Assembly (NCBI GenBank): GCA_036500345.1
Contig: DASYCE010000013.1
Span: 31,090-95,089, forward strand
From: Gemmatimonadales bacterium
GTDB lineage: Bacteria > Gemmatimonadota > Gemmatimonadetes > Gemmatimonadales > GWC2-71-9
Direction of reading: 5' to 3'
DNA: 64,000 bases
Each line of letters opens with the position of its first letter. Positions within the stretch are counted from its first letter, which is position 1. Position numbers and translations under genes: made by a program. Below are positions 55,097-63,640 of the stretch, piece by piece. The notes beneath the pieces were generated by a model that was not told where the DNA came from, searched no databases, and was given only the letters and a program-made list of their open reading frames with translations.

Positions 55097-55912
55097 ATGA
55101 TCAGCTGCACGACGGCGGTGGTTCTCGCCGCCGGCGTGGGAAGCCGGATGCGCCGTGACAACGGCGGCGCATCCCTCACCCCGGAGCAGGCAGCCGCCGC
55201 GAGCCTCGGCATCAAGGGGATGATCCCCGACTCGCGCGGCCGCCCGTTTCTCGATCACGTGCTCGGGTCGCTCGTCGAGGCCGGAATCGAATCGGTCGTC
55301 CTCGTCGTCGGCACCTCCCACGACCTGATCCGGAACCACTACACCACCACGCCGCCGCATCATCTCACCATCGAGTTCGTGGTGCAGCCGGCGCCCCGCG
55401 GCACCGCAGATGCAGTGCTCGCTGTCGAGCCGGTGATCCGCGATCGCGAATTCCTGGTCCTCAACGCCGACAATCTGTATTCGCGAGCATCGCTTGACGC
55501 GCTGGTGGCGCTCGGCTCGCCCGGACTGGTGGCGTTCGATCGCGAGCACCTGATCCGCAACAGCAATATCGAGGCGGAGCGCATCGCGTCGTTCGCGATC
55601 CTCACCCTCGGCCCCGGCAACGTGTTGCGCGGCATCATCGAGAAACCGTCGCTGATCGACCTCGCCGCGGCAGAGAGCCGCTGGATCAGCATGAACCTCT
55701 GGCGGTTCGACCGCGAGATTTTCGCCGCGTGCCGCGACGTCGCACTGTCACCCCGCGGCGAACTCGAGCTGCCGATCGCCGTCGGCCTCGCGGTCGACCG
55801 GGGGGCCGTCCTGCAAGCCATTCCGAGCACTGAGGGAGTCCTCGACCTGTCGAGCCGCGCCGATGTTGCGCACGTCGCGCGTCAGCTCGGCGATCGCGAG
55901 CTCCGGTTGTGA
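55097..55912 (+). CDS. Sugar-1-phosphate nucleotidyltransferase
   Basis: 271 residues. The Rossmann start AVVLAAGVGSRMR is the NTP-binding loop. An atypical ~20-residue stretch (SLTPEQAAAASLGIKGMIP) comes before GRPFLDHVLGSLVEAGI, and the catalytic LNADNLYS replaces the usual G/D-D pattern. It should join a sugar-1-phosphate to a nucleoside monophosphate. The substrate is not predictable from sequence. Seven bases after the BNR gene, and its end overlaps the GalK-like kinase by GTGA, so kinase and nucleotidyltransferase form a two-step sugar activation module. Confidence 0.8.
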   Translation: MISCTTAVVLAAGVGSRMRRDNGGASLTPEQAAAASLGIKGMIPDSRGRPFLDHVLGSLVEAGIESVVLVVGTSHDLIRNHYTTTPPHHLTIEFVVQPAPRGTADAVLAVEPVIRDREFLVLNADNLYSRASLDALVALGSPGLVAFDREHLIRNSNIEAERIASFAILTLGPGNVLRGIIEKPSLIDLAAAESRWISMNLWRFDREIFAACRDVALSPRGELELPIAVGLAVDRGAVLQAIPSTEGVLDLSSRADVAHVARQLGDRELRL

Positions 55913-57252
55913 CGCGCTGGACCGAACGCGCGACCACGATCGGCCTCTCGCCCGCCGGCGCCGCACTCGCCGCACAGCACTTCGCCGCGGTCGAGACGCG
56001 GTTCGCCGAATCGTTCGGCGACACGGCGGGTGCACGCGCATGGTGGGTCCCCGGCCGCATCGAGGTGCTCGGAAAGCACACCGACTATGGTGGCGGGCGC
56101 TCGTTGCTCTGCACCGTCGAGCGCGGATTTCATGTCGTCGCGGCCCCGCGCCGCGACGGCGTCGTCTGCCTCGCCGATGCGTCGACACGTTCGTCGCTGA
56201 CCGCGTCGCTCGATCCCGCCACGCCGCAGCGCCCCGGCCACTGGAGTGATTATCCGATCAGCGTCATCCGGCGCGTTGCCCGCGACTTTCCCGGAGCGGC
56301 CACCGGGATGAATGCGGTGTTCAGCTCGTCGTTGCCCTCCGCCGCCGGCCTGTCGTCGTCAAGCGCTTTCGTCATCGCGACCTTCCTGCCGCTCGCGTCA
56401 TTCAATGCCCTCTCGACCCGGGACGAGTGGCGGCGCACCATCACGTCACCCGACCTCCTCGCCGAGTACCTCGGTGCGGTGGAGAACGGGCGCGGCTTCG
56501 CGACCTTCGCGGCCGATCACGGCGTGGGGACGCAAGGCGGCAGCGAAGATCAGACCGCCATTCTTCGATCGATCCCCGGCGCGCTGCTGCAGTATCATTT
56601 TGTGCCGGTCACCGCCGAGGAAGTGGTCACAATGCCGCCCGGCTGGGTGTTCGCTGTTGCAGCGTCCGGGGTTCATGCGGCGAAGGGGGGCGCGGTCCAG
56701 TCGCGATACAATGCCCTCGCCGGCGAAGTGGCGGCGCTCCTGACGCACTGGCACCATCACACCGGGCGCGACGATCACTCGCTCTTCGCAGCGATGGGGA
56801 GCGATCCCGGCGCCGAGGATGCCCTGCTCCGGGCCCTCGGCGAAACCGGGATCGACCGCGACGGCGCGCTCCGCGGCCGGCTGCGACAATTCTGCGACGA
56901 ATCGATGACCATTATCCCTGCGGTCGCCGGGCATCTGCGCCGGGGCGACGTGCTGGCGATCGGGTCCCTGGTGGCACGATCATTCGATCTCGCCCGGACC
57001 ACCCTGCGCAACCAGGTCGCCGAGACCGACTTTCTGACCCGCGCAGCAACCGAGGCGGGGGCCGTCGCCGGGTCGCCGTTCGGCGCGGGCTTCGGCGGAA
57101 GCGTGTGGGCGCTGTTCCCGGTGGACGCCGCCAATCATGGAATCCAGCGCTGGCGGGCTGCGTACCTCGAGCGGTTCCCCACGCGCCGCTTGCACGCCGA
57201 CTTCTTCGTCTCCCCGCCTGGCCCGCCCGCGGTGGAACTCCCCCCTCCGTGA
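55909..57252 (+). CDS. Galactokinase-like GHMP sugar kinase with altered substrate motif
   Basis: 447 residues from GTG 55909. The galactokinase signature reads GRIEVLGKHTDYGGGRSL: the glutamate of the normal GEHTDY motif, which contacts the sugar 6-hydroxyl, is lysine. The ATP loop SSLPSAAGLSSSSA, the catalytic region GGSEDQTAIL (Asp present) and GAGFGGSVWALF are intact, so the enzyme should be active. It makes a sugar-1-phosphate for the coupled nucleotidyltransferase. The Glu-to-Lys change suggests a substrate other than galactose, perhaps one with a charged or modified C6. No Leloir genes adjoin. Confidence 0.82.
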   Translation: MTRWTERATTIGLSPAGAALAAQHFAAVETRFAESFGDTAGARAWWVPGRIEVLGKHTDYGGGRSLLCTVERGFHVVAAPRRDGVVCLADASTRSSLTASLDPATPQRPGHWSDYPISVIRRVARDFPGAATGMNAVFSSSLPSAAGLSSSSAFVIATFLPLASFNALSTRDEWRRTITSPDLLAEYLGAVENGRGFATFAADHGVGTQGGSEDQTAILRSIPGALLQYHFVPVTAEEVVTMPPGWVFAVAASGVHAAKGGAVQSRYNALAGEVAALLTHWHHHTGRDDHSLFAAMGSDPGAEDALLRALGETGIDRDGALRGRLRQFCDESMTIIPAVAGHLRRGDVLAIGSLVARSFDLARTTLRNQVAETDFLTRAATEAGAVAGSPFGAGFGGSVWALFPVDAANHGIQRWRAAYLERFPTRRLHADFFVSPPGPPAVELPPP

Positions 57253-57281
57253 GAGCGTTCTGCCGCGACTGTGCCTCTCCC

Positions 57282-57309
57282 TTGACTCCGCCTGCGGCGG
57301 GGCTATGCT
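57282..57309 (+). promoter_or_regulatory. Sigma-70-type promoter for kinase gene
   Basis: TTGACT (57282-57287), 16 bases, TATGCT (57304-57309). This is the best housekeeping promoter in the window. Start would be near 57316, about 21 bases before ATG 57337. Confidence 0.65.
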
Positions 57310-57336
57310 GAGGCTTCCCCACGTGCCGGATACCGA

Positions 57337-59400
57337 ATGAGCCAGCCAACCCGGGCCTGTCCGACCTGCAATACCCCCCTTCCCGGGATGGCGTCCTTTT
57401 GCTATGTCTGCGGCACCGCGACGCCAGCAGGCTTGCATCGCGAGACCGGCGAAATCGTCGCGACGACGACGCGTTCCGGGATCGGCCCCGTCGACCTGCT
57501 CCGCAAGCTGCAGCGCGCCCTCGGTCCCAGCTATGAATTGCAGGAACGGATCGGCGCCGGCGGGTTCGCCGAAGTTTTCCGCGCTCGTGATCTGCGCCTC
57601 AAGCGCGACCTCGCCGTCAAGGTGCTTCGCCCCGATCTCGGCCTCTCGCCCGAACTGTTGCAGCGCTTCCGTCGCGAGGCCGAAACGATTGCTACGCTGC
57701 GCAATGCCCACATCGTGCCGGTGTACGACATCGGCGAGGCCGAGGGACTCGCGTTCATCATCATGCCGATGATCGCCGGTGAGAGTCTCCGCGCGGTCCT
57801 TGATCGCGACGGCGCGATGCAACCCGCGGAAGTGCGCCGCATTCTCTCCGAGGCTGCACTCGGACTCGGCGCCGCGCATGACGCCGGCGTGATCCATCGC
57901 GACATCAAGCCGGAAAACATCATGCTGGAAGGGCGCGACAAGCGCGTCCTGCTGATGGATTTCGGCATCTCCAAAGCCGTCGGCGCCGCGTCGGATGGCG
58001 ATCCCAGCGAGGCGCTCACCACGACCGGGATCATCATCGGCACGCCACAGTACATGAGTCCGGAGCAGGCGTGCGGCGACAAGACGATCGACGCCCGCAG
58101 CGATCAGTACTCGCTCGCGGTCGTCGGATATCGCATGCTGGCCGGCGGCCTCCCGTTCGAAGGCGAATCGACGCGCGCGGTCCTCTACCAGCAGCTGGTC
58201 GCCGAGCCGCCACCGCTCGCGACCAAGGTCGCCAATGTGCCGAGCGGCCTCGCCACGGCGATCCAGCGAGCGATGGCCAAGGAACCGGCGGAGCGGTTCG
58301 ACACGATGCGCGATTTCGCAGCGATGCTCGAAACTGACAGCATCGAATCGGGGGTCGCGAGCACCGCGCCACACCGCGGCATGAACCGCACGCGTGTGTT
58401 CACCGTCGCGCTTGCAGCCGTGCTTCTCCTGCTGCTTGGCGACTGGTGGATCACGTCGCGAAACAAGGCTCCCGTCGTGCCGACGACGCCGGTGGCCGTG
58501 GCACTGCCTGCAGCGGCGCCGGATTCGGCGGCAACATCGACCAAGCCATCCGGTACACCCGCCACGACCACACCCGCGCCGGCACCCTCGACCGGGCGCG
58601 GAGCGAAGCCAGGATCCGGCACCACCCCGAACGGCAGCAAGGGCGGAATATCGCCGAGAGCGGCCGGCTCGACCGTCGCGGGGACGGCCGCGGCCCCACA
58701 GACCGGTCCATCCGCGTCGAATACTCCACCCGCCGGTGCCAACTCGTGTGCCAAGCTCGCCGCGGCGGCAACGTGGGCTGCAGCCGCACCGCAGTGCACC
58801 AGGGAAGCCACGGCGGGGAACGCCGCAGCCGAACGGATACTGGGCTCGATGTATGAGAACGGGACCGGCGTCGCCCAGAGCGCAACCGACGCAGTCACCT
58901 GGTACCGCAAGGCGGCGGCGACCGACGTCGAAGCGCAGTTCCTGCTGTCACACGTCCTCGAGGTCGGCCCCGCCAACGTCCGCAATGATGATGAATCGCT
59001 GATCTTCCTCCGCGAGGCGGCTGCCGGCGGCTTCCTGCGAGCCCAGCAGACCCTGGCCTATCGCCTGGAGAACGGCAGCGGCATCAAGAAGAACGAGACG
59101 GAGGCGGCGCTCTGGTATCGCAAGGCGGCCGAGCGCGGCGACGCAGGTTCAGAAGCAAAACTCGGCGAGTTCCTGGCCAGGGGCCGCGGCATCGACAAGA
59201 ACGAAACCGAAGCGCTGACCTGGTTCACCAAGGCCGGTGATGCGGGCTCGGCCGAAGCAGCGTGGCAGGCCTCGCAGGCGTACTTCAAGGGGCACGGCAC
59301 CGCGAAGAGCGATAGCGCGGGAATGGAATGGCTCAAGAAGGCTGCCAACCTGAAGCAACCTGATGCGGTGAAGGAATTGAAGAAGCGGACCGGCCAGTGA
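57337..59400 (+). CDS. Zinc-ribbon/serine-threonine protein kinase/Sel1-repeat fusion
   Basis: 687 residues. An N-terminal zinc ribbon (Cys8, Cys11, Cys22, Cys25) is followed by a complete kinase domain (~65-335) with IGAGGFAEVF, AVKVL lysine, HRDIKPEN, DFGISK and MSPEQ. A membrane helix lies at ~354-372, then a Pro/Thr/Ala-rich linker and four or so Sel1-like TPR repeats (EAALWYRKAAERGD, EALTWFTKAGDAGS) to the end, probably outside. The kinase should sense partners through the Sel1 part and phosphorylate cytosolic proteins. Own sigma-70 promoter, single gene. Confidence 0.92.
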   Translation: MSQPTRACPTCNTPLPGMASFCYVCGTATPAGLHRETGEIVATTTRSGIGPVDLLRKLQRALGPSYELQERIGAGGFAEVFRARDLRLKRDLAVKVLRPDLGLSPELLQRFRREAETIATLRNAHIVPVYDIGEAEGLAFIIMPMIAGESLRAVLDRDGAMQPAEVRRILSEAALGLGAAHDAGVIHRDIKPENIMLEGRDKRVLLMDFGISKAVGAASDGDPSEALTTTGIIIGTPQYMSPEQACGDKTIDARSDQYSLAVVGYRMLAGGLPFEGESTRAVLYQQLVAEPPPLATKVANVPSGLATAIQRAMAKEPAERFDTMRDFAAMLETDSIESGVASTAPHRGMNRTRVFTVALAAVLLLLLGDWWITSRNKAPVVPTTPVAVALPAAAPDSAATSTKPSGTPATTTPAPAPSTGRGAKPGSGTTPNGSKGGISPRAAGSTVAGTAAAPQTGPSASNTPPAGANSCAKLAAAATWAAAAPQCTREATAGNAAAERILGSMYENGTGVAQSATDAVTWYRKAAATDVEAQFLLSHVLEVGPANVRNDDESLIFLREAAAGGFLRAQQTLAYRLENGSGIKKNETEAALWYRKAAERGDAGSEAKLGEFLARGRGIDKNETEALTWFTKAGDAGSAEAAWQASQAYFKGHGTAKSDSAGMEWLKKAANLKQPDAVKELKKRTGQ

Positions 59401-59419
59401 TGCTGATCCACGAAAAAAC

Positions 59420-59456
59420 GTCGAGCAGGAAAACCTTGTCCGGTTCCCTGCTCGAC
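59420..59456 (-). terminator. Rho-independent terminator after tRNA-Pro
   Basis: GTCGAGCAGG (59420-59429) pairs with CCTGCTCGAC (59447-59456), and an inner AACC/GGTT pairing extends the stem. On the minus strand the hairpin is followed by CGTTTTTTCG, a U-run. It ends the tRNA-Pro transcript and may also face the kinase gene from the other side. Confidence 0.85.
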
Positions 59457-59464
59457 TCGTGTCA

Positions 59465-59538
59465 TCGGGACGGCGGGATTTGAACCCGCGACCCCTGCAA
59501 CCCCATTGCAGTGCGCTACCGGACTGCGCTACGTCCCG
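59465..59538 (-). tRNA. tRNA-Pro (anticodon GGG)
   Basis: Acceptor CGGGACG pairs with CGTCCCG, the discriminator is A, and the T-loop is GTTCAAATC. The anticodon stem CTGCA/TGCAG encloses ATGGGGT with anticodon GGG, reading CCC. 74 bases, CCA not encoded. A terminator follows directly. Confidence 0.95.
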
Positions 59539-59540
59539 TC

Positions 59541-60266
59541 ATGAGCGCCGCAATGATAGTCGAATCCACAGGACCGAGTAAGGGGCGCGTGGCCGATCCT
59601 CTTCCGCTGCACGCAGTGATCGATCGCGGGTCCGGCGACGGGCCGATCATCGTTCTCCTCCATGGCCGCGGCAGCGATGAACGCGATCTCGAACCACTCG
59701 GTCGCATGCTGCATCCCGACGCCACCGCCGTCTCGATTCGAGCGCCATTTCCGGCAGCGCCATGGGGCTACGGGCCGGGGTACGCCTGGTATCAGTTTCT
59801 CGGCGGTACCACGCCCGACTCGGAATCATTCGAGCACGGCCAGGAAGCGCTCGCAGCGTTCCTTGCCGTATTGCCGGCGCACCTCGGCCGTCACGATGTT
59901 CCGGTCATTCTTGGCGGATTCTCGCAAGGCGGGACATCGTCGCTGGCGTATGTGATGCGGCACCCCGGTGCGGTGCACGGCGTCATGGTCTTCTCGGGGT
60001 TTCTCGCCGATCATCCGTCCGTCGAAGTCACCGCCGAACGCGTCGGATCAACACCGATCTTCTGGGGCCACGGAACCGCAGACAGCGCGGTGCCATACGA
60101 CGCGGCCGAAGCGGGCTGGCGGACGCTACGCGCCGCTGGCGCCAGGTTGGAAGCGCACACCTACACGGGGATGTCTCACACCATCAGTGAAGTGGAACTG
60201 CGCGATGCTGCGGTCTGGCTCGATGGAGTGCTGAGGGATCCAACGGAAAGCGGCGCCTCAAGGTAG
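59541..60266 (+). CDS. Alpha/beta hydrolase, phospholipase/carboxylesterase (YpfH-like)
   Basis: 241 residues from ATG 59541 (ATG 59553 also in frame). The oxyanion region LLHGRGSDERDL, nucleophile Ser in GGFSQGG, Asp in GTADSAVP and His in GMSHTISEVE give a full triad typical of the small carboxylesterase/lysophospholipase family. Cytosolic, no signal peptide. It starts only 2 bases from the 5' end of the oppositely oriented tRNA-Pro, so its promoter must lie within or across that tRNA gene. Stop codon TAG is inside a 12-bp hairpin. Confidence 0.87.
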   Translation: MSAAMIVESTGPSKGRVADPLPLHAVIDRGSGDGPIIVLLHGRGSDERDLEPLGRMLHPDATAVSIRAPFPAAPWGYGPGYAWYQFLGGTTPDSESFEHGQEALAAFLAVLPAHLGRHDVPVILGGFSQGGTSSLAYVMRHPGAVHGVMVFSGFLADHPSVEVTAERVGSTPIFWGHGTADSAVPYDAAEAGWRTLRAAGARLEAHTYTGMSHTISEVELRDAAVWLDGVLRDPTESGASR

Positions 60267-60277
60267 AGGCGCCGCTT
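60248..60277. terminator. Perfect 12-bp hairpin at end of esterase gene
   Basis: AAGCGGCGCCTC (60248-60259), loop AAGGTA, GAGGCGCCGCTT (60266-60277). The esterase stop TAG lies at 60264-60266. It also sits downstream of tRNA-Thr on the minus strand. Only short U stretches (TTTCC on minus) follow. Confidence 0.7.
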
Positions 60278-60302
60278 CATTGTGCCGGGTGGGCGCGGTC
60301 AG

Positions 60303-60374
60303 AGCCACTGGTCAGATTTGAACTGACGACCGCTCGATTACGAATCGAGTGCTCTACCCCTGAGCTACAGTGGC
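60303..60374 (-). tRNA. tRNA-Thr (anticodon CGT)
   Basis: Acceptor GCCACTG/CAGTGGC, discriminator T, T-loop GTTCAAATC. Anticodon stem CTCGA/TCGAG holds TTCGTAA, anticodon CGT, reading ACG. 72 bases, CCA not encoded. Thirteen bases downstream of tRNA-Leu on the same strand, so probably one transcript. Confidence 0.95.
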
Positions 60375-60387
60375 AGTGTCACCTGCA

Positions 60388-60469
60388 TGCCCTGGCGCGG
60401 ATTCGAACCGCGACGCCTTGCGGCACTACCCCCTCAAGATAGCGTGTCTACCAGTTTCACCACCAGGGC
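60388..60469 (-). tRNA. tRNA-Leu (anticodon GAG)
   Basis: Acceptor GCCCTGG/CCAGGGC, discriminator A, long variable arm TGCCGCAAGGCGT, T-loop GTTCGAATC. Anticodon stem CTATC/GGTAG with TTGAGGG, anticodon GAG, reading CTC. 82 bases, CCA not encoded. Confidence 0.95.
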
Positions 60470-60517
60470 GTGGCGCGGGTCAGTATAGCGCGCACGCCCG
60501 ATGGGGTCAACGTGCCA

Positions 60518-61174
60518 TCAGAAGCGACGCCCTGATTGGAGCGTGAGCGAAAGACCAACGTACAGGAACCGCTCGGACAAGGTTTCGTCGCCGGCGTGGG
60601 GGTAACTCGCCTGGTAGAAATCGATCACCGGACCGACCGCGACGTGCGGCGTCAGCGCGAACTCCCATCCCGCACCGATGTTGCCGATGAATCCGTTTTC
60701 GGTCACGCCCGTTCCGTCGTTGAAATCGGTGGTGCTCCACCCCATGCCGAGGCCGCCCTTGAGATAGAGCCCGTCACGCCGAGACGGATAGAACTGCCCG
60801 CTCAGCAGCAAGCCGACGGTCCGCTCGGTATTGGGGCCGTTGTCGGCGCTCCAGCCGAAGAGTTCTCCCCCGAGCCGGACGTTGCGGGAAGGCGTACCGC
60901 CAAGGCGCAGCTGGAACGAGGGAGAGGTGATCGATTTGCGCCACGTGTCGTCGGATGGAATGGCGTTTCCGTCGGGATCGAGAATCGCGCACGGCTCCGT
61001 TTCGAACTTGCACTGTTCACTGCCAGCGCCAACCGAGCCGGTGAAGTAGAGACCGGCGCGTACCGGGCGTGGCGGCAACTCGACGAGCCCGCGATCACGC
61101 CGCTGGGCTTGGAGTGCCGAGGCGGATCCAGCCATCAGAATGACAAGGGCGAGATATTTCGGGTTCGGTCGCAT
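60518..61174 (-). CDS. Exported outer-membrane beta-barrel protein
   Basis: 218 residues. A signal peptide (MRPNPKYLALVILMAGSASA...LQAQ) and strands such as RAGLYFTGSVGAG, FQLRLGGTPSRNVRLGGELFGW (here FQLRLGG and VRLGGELFGW), GLYLKGGLGMGW and LYVGLSLTLQSGRRF with a terminal Phe fit an OmpA/OmpW-sized eight-strand barrel. One Cys pair (EQCKFETEPCAI) lies in an early loop. AGAGGAG is a good ribosome binding site before ATG 61174. Function unknown. Confidence 0.78.
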   Translation of the reverse strand: MRPNPKYLALVILMAGSASALQAQRRDRGLVELPPRPVRAGLYFTGSVGAGSEQCKFETEPCAILDPDGNAIPSDDTWRKSITSPSFQLRLGGTPSRNVRLGGELFGWSADNGPNTERTVGLLLSGQFYPSRRDGLYLKGGLGMGWSTTDFNDGTGVTENGFIGNIGAGWEFALTPHVAVGPVIDFYQASYPHAGDETLSERFLYVGLSLTLQSGRRF

Positions 61175-61280
61175 GATGTCTCCTCTGTACAGGTGCCAAC
61201 GTTAGACGAGCGGAAGGTTCCCGGCCCCACTACAGCAGGCGACATGCCATTAGGCTATGTTGTGAAGTCGCAATGCTTTA

Positions 61281-61312
61281 TCCTGAAAATCGCCTCTGAC
61301 GGGGCGTCAGGA
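61281..61312 (+). other. Possible alternative hairpins in SURF1 leader
   Basis: CTGACG-GGG-CGTCAG (61296-61310) can fold alone. Alternatively TCCTGA (61281-61286) pairs with TCAGGA (61307-61312) together with CGCC/GGCG (61291-61294 with 61303-61306). The two folds exclude each other. This may be a leader switch or a plain hairpin. Confidence 0.3.
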
Positions 61313-61334
61313 TTGTCCTCTCCAAGGGTCACGA

Positions 61335-62057
61335 TTGTCTGGATTCCGACGTTTTTTGATGATCGCCGCTTCGCTCGGCATGGCCGCGGTGACGATTTCC
61401 CTCGGCCGCTGGCAGCTGCGCCGCCTCGCCGGCCGGAAGGCAAGCAACGCAGTCTTCCTGGCGGCGCAGGCAGAATCGCCGATTCATCTCCCGCAGGACC
61501 TCTCGCCGGGTATTGCGATCGATTCAGGACGGCGCATCGTCGCACGGGGAACGTTCGATGTCGCGCGTCAGCTACTGCTGCGCGGGCGGGTGCAGAACGA
61601 TGCGCCGGGACTCGAGGTCGTGACGCCGCTGGTGCTGCAAGGCGACAGCACGGTCCTTTGGGTTGTTCGAGGATTTGTGGGATCACCCGATGCGGCGACG
61701 CCGCCGGACTCGATCCCCGCGCCAGGCAGCGGTGAAGTGACGGTGACGGGGGTGGCCTTCGCCATTCCACGCGCTGCCGACAGCGGACGGCCGCTCGTGC
61801 ATAACGGCGTCAGCACCTGGCAGCGGCTCGATCAACGCGTCACGCATGCCCGCGCGACCGGTTCACTCGACGTCGATCTCCTCCTTGCGGGCGACACGAC
61901 CGGTCCGGGGAAATTGGCGACGATTCCATTGCCGGAGATCAGCAACGGACCGCATCTCAGCTACGCGATTCAATGGTTCGGGATGGCCTTCGCCGTCCTG
62001 CTCTTTCCGGTGATCATCCTGTGGCGAGAGCGGCGGGCCGCAACGACGGCGCCCTAG
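61335..62057 (+). CDS. SURF1-family cytochrome oxidase assembly protein
   Basis: 240 residues from TTG 61335 (AAGGG about six bases upstream), ATG 61359 being an alternative. Membrane helix 1 near 8-24 is followed by LGRWQLRRLAGRKA, the SURF1 signature. Then RIVARGTFDVARQLLLRGR, GLEVVTPLVL, VLWVVRGFV and the last helix HLSYAIQWFGMAFAVLLFP near 205-228, all in the usual order. It helps insert haem a into haem-copper oxidase, so the organism respires oxygen. Ends 4 bases inside the convergent phosphatase gene. Confidence 0.9.
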   Translation: MSGFRRFLMIAASLGMAAVTISLGRWQLRRLAGRKASNAVFLAAQAESPIHLPQDLSPGIAIDSGRRIVARGTFDVARQLLLRGRVQNDAPGLEVVTPLVLQGDSTVLWVVRGFVGSPDAATPPDSIPAPGSGEVTVTGVAFAIPRAADSGRPLVHNGVSTWQRLDQRVTHARATGSLDVDLLLAGDTTGPGKLATIPLPEISNGPHLSYAIQWFGMAFAVLLFPVIILWRERRAATTAP

Positions 62058-63610
62058 TGCCGCCGCACGACCTCGGCCAGCGCCACCCCTTCGACCTGCT
62101 CAAGCGGTGCGATGCCGAGAAGGGACGCCAGCGTGGGCGCAATGTCGACGGTCCGCACAACGCGGTCGATTCGCGCCGCCCGCTCTCCCGGCACGCGGAA
62201 GAGCATCGGCACCGTGACGTCGTCCGGATTGGTCGTGCCATGGGTCGTTCCATCGCTGCTGCCGCTGAATATCCAATGTGGGTTGGCACTCACCGCCACG
62301 ACCCACGAGAACTCGGGCGGGAGCTGCCGGCGCCAGCGCATCAGGTCGAGATCATCACGCGACCCCGCCGCCAGCGTGCGGGGCGTGTATACCCGCCGCA
62401 CCCCAGGAAGCTTCGCGATCGAGGCGGCGAGGGCGGTGGCGATCGAGTCGACGTTCGCACCGCGTGCACCCAGCGAGTCGAAGTTGCCGAAGATCAATCC
62501 TGCCTCGGTCGAGGCGCGCAGGCCGGGGTAGCCGTGGGACTGACTCCAGGCGTTGAGTGCGCGGACCTGTGGAACGAGGTTGAGTCGACCTCCCGCGCCG
62601 GCCTCGGGGAACTCGGTCCCGCCGTGGTCCGCGGTCAGCGTGATGATCACCCGATCGAGCGGGACGACGGTCGCGAGTGAATCGAAGAAATGGCCGAGCC
62701 ATCGATCGACGTTGAGCACATGGTCGTGCATCTCGCGCGACCCGGGCCCCCATTTGTGACCGACGGCATCGGTGGACGAGAGCGAGACCGATGCGAAATC
62801 GACCTCCGGCCCCTTCCCCAGTCGCATCGCACGAATGCCGGTGAAGAGCACATCGAGCGTGAGCGAATCCATCACCGAAAAATCCGGCAGGGCCTCGGCA
62901 GCGCCCGCCGAGTCCGCCGGAATCACGTGAGGGAAGAGGCGATCCTTGCCGCCGGCTTCGAACGGCCGGTCATCGGGTTCCGGGTACGAGGATGGATCGC
63001 GCGACAGCGTCCAGGACGTGCCCTTCAGGTGATCGACCGGATCGCGTGCATTCCAGGCGCGAAGCCACGCCGGAAGCGTGTCCGCGTAGTACGTACTGGT
63101 GGTGAAGCGACCCTGGGAATACCAGAACACTCCTGTGCGGGTCTTGCCCATAGGAAGAATGGCGCCGCGGTCTTTCCGCGAAACCGACAAAGACTTGGTA
63201 TTGGGATCGCGTGCGAGCATCCAGTCCAAAAGCGTCGTACCAAGGAAGCGCCGGGGAGACGCGCCGGTCGCGGACGATCCGAGAAGCGGAGCGGACGCGT
63301 CGGGCACACCAAGCCCGTTGGTGACAATCCCGGTACGTGCCGGCGATCTACCACTCATCATGGTGGAATGGCCGGGCGCAGTTTCAGTGATGGCGTGGTC
63401 CTGCTCGCCGTGCGGGTAGAAAATCCCGCTGTGGAGCAGGAAAGCGAGGCCACCCGTGAACTGGTCCCGCCAGCGGTCAAGGTAGTCGGGGCGGAATTGG
63501 TCGATGGCAATGGCAAGAACCAGCCGCGGCCTGGATTGTTGTCCAATAAGGGGGAGCCATGGACAGGAAAGAGCTAACAGGGGCAGCAGGCGAATCGTCG
63601 TACGACGCAT
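62054..63610 (-). CDS. Exported PafA-like alkaline phosphatase/phosphodiesterase
   Basis: 518 residues from ATG 63610, which begins a good signal peptide (MRRTTIRLLPLLALSC...IGQQ). ATG 63619 and 63640 are in-frame alternatives, none with a ribosome binding site. The metal site is complete: Asp in AIAIDQFRPDYLD, nucleophile Thr in ITETAPGHSTMMSGR, SSTDAVGHKWGP and TADHGGTEFP. The closest known type is the PafA alkaline phosphatase of Flavobacteriia, active on phosphomonoesters without high phosphate repression. It would release phosphate in the periplasm. Divergent from the Fur-family gene across a palindrome. Confidence 0.87.
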   Translation of the reverse strand: MRRTTIRLLPLLALSCPWLPLIGQQSRPRLVLAIAIDQFRPDYLDRWRDQFTGGLAFLLHSGIFYPHGEQDHAITETAPGHSTMMSGRSPARTGIVTNGLGVPDASAPLLGSSATGASPRRFLGTTLLDWMLARDPNTKSLSVSRKDRGAILPMGKTRTGVFWYSQGRFTTSTYYADTLPAWLRAWNARDPVDHLKGTSWTLSRDPSSYPEPDDRPFEAGGKDRLFPHVIPADSAGAAEALPDFSVMDSLTLDVLFTGIRAMRLGKGPEVDFASVSLSSTDAVGHKWGPGSREMHDHVLNVDRWLGHFFDSLATVVPLDRVIITLTADHGGTEFPEAGAGGRLNLVPQVRALNAWSQSHGYPGLRASTEAGLIFGNFDSLGARGANVDSIATALAASIAKLPGVRRVYTPRTLAAGSRDDLDLMRWRRQLPPEFSWVVAVSANPHWIFSGSSDGTTHGTTNPDDVTVPMLFRVPGERAARIDRVVRTVDIAPTLASLLGIAPLEQVEGVALAEVVRRH

Positions 63611-63640
63611 CGGGACCATCAGGTAGTCGGGGGTCGACAT

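Noticed and set aside
61201..61230. GGAACC and CGTC on the minus strand before the barrel gene as an ECF promoter
   Set aside because: The two elements are only about 7 bases apart instead of 16-17.
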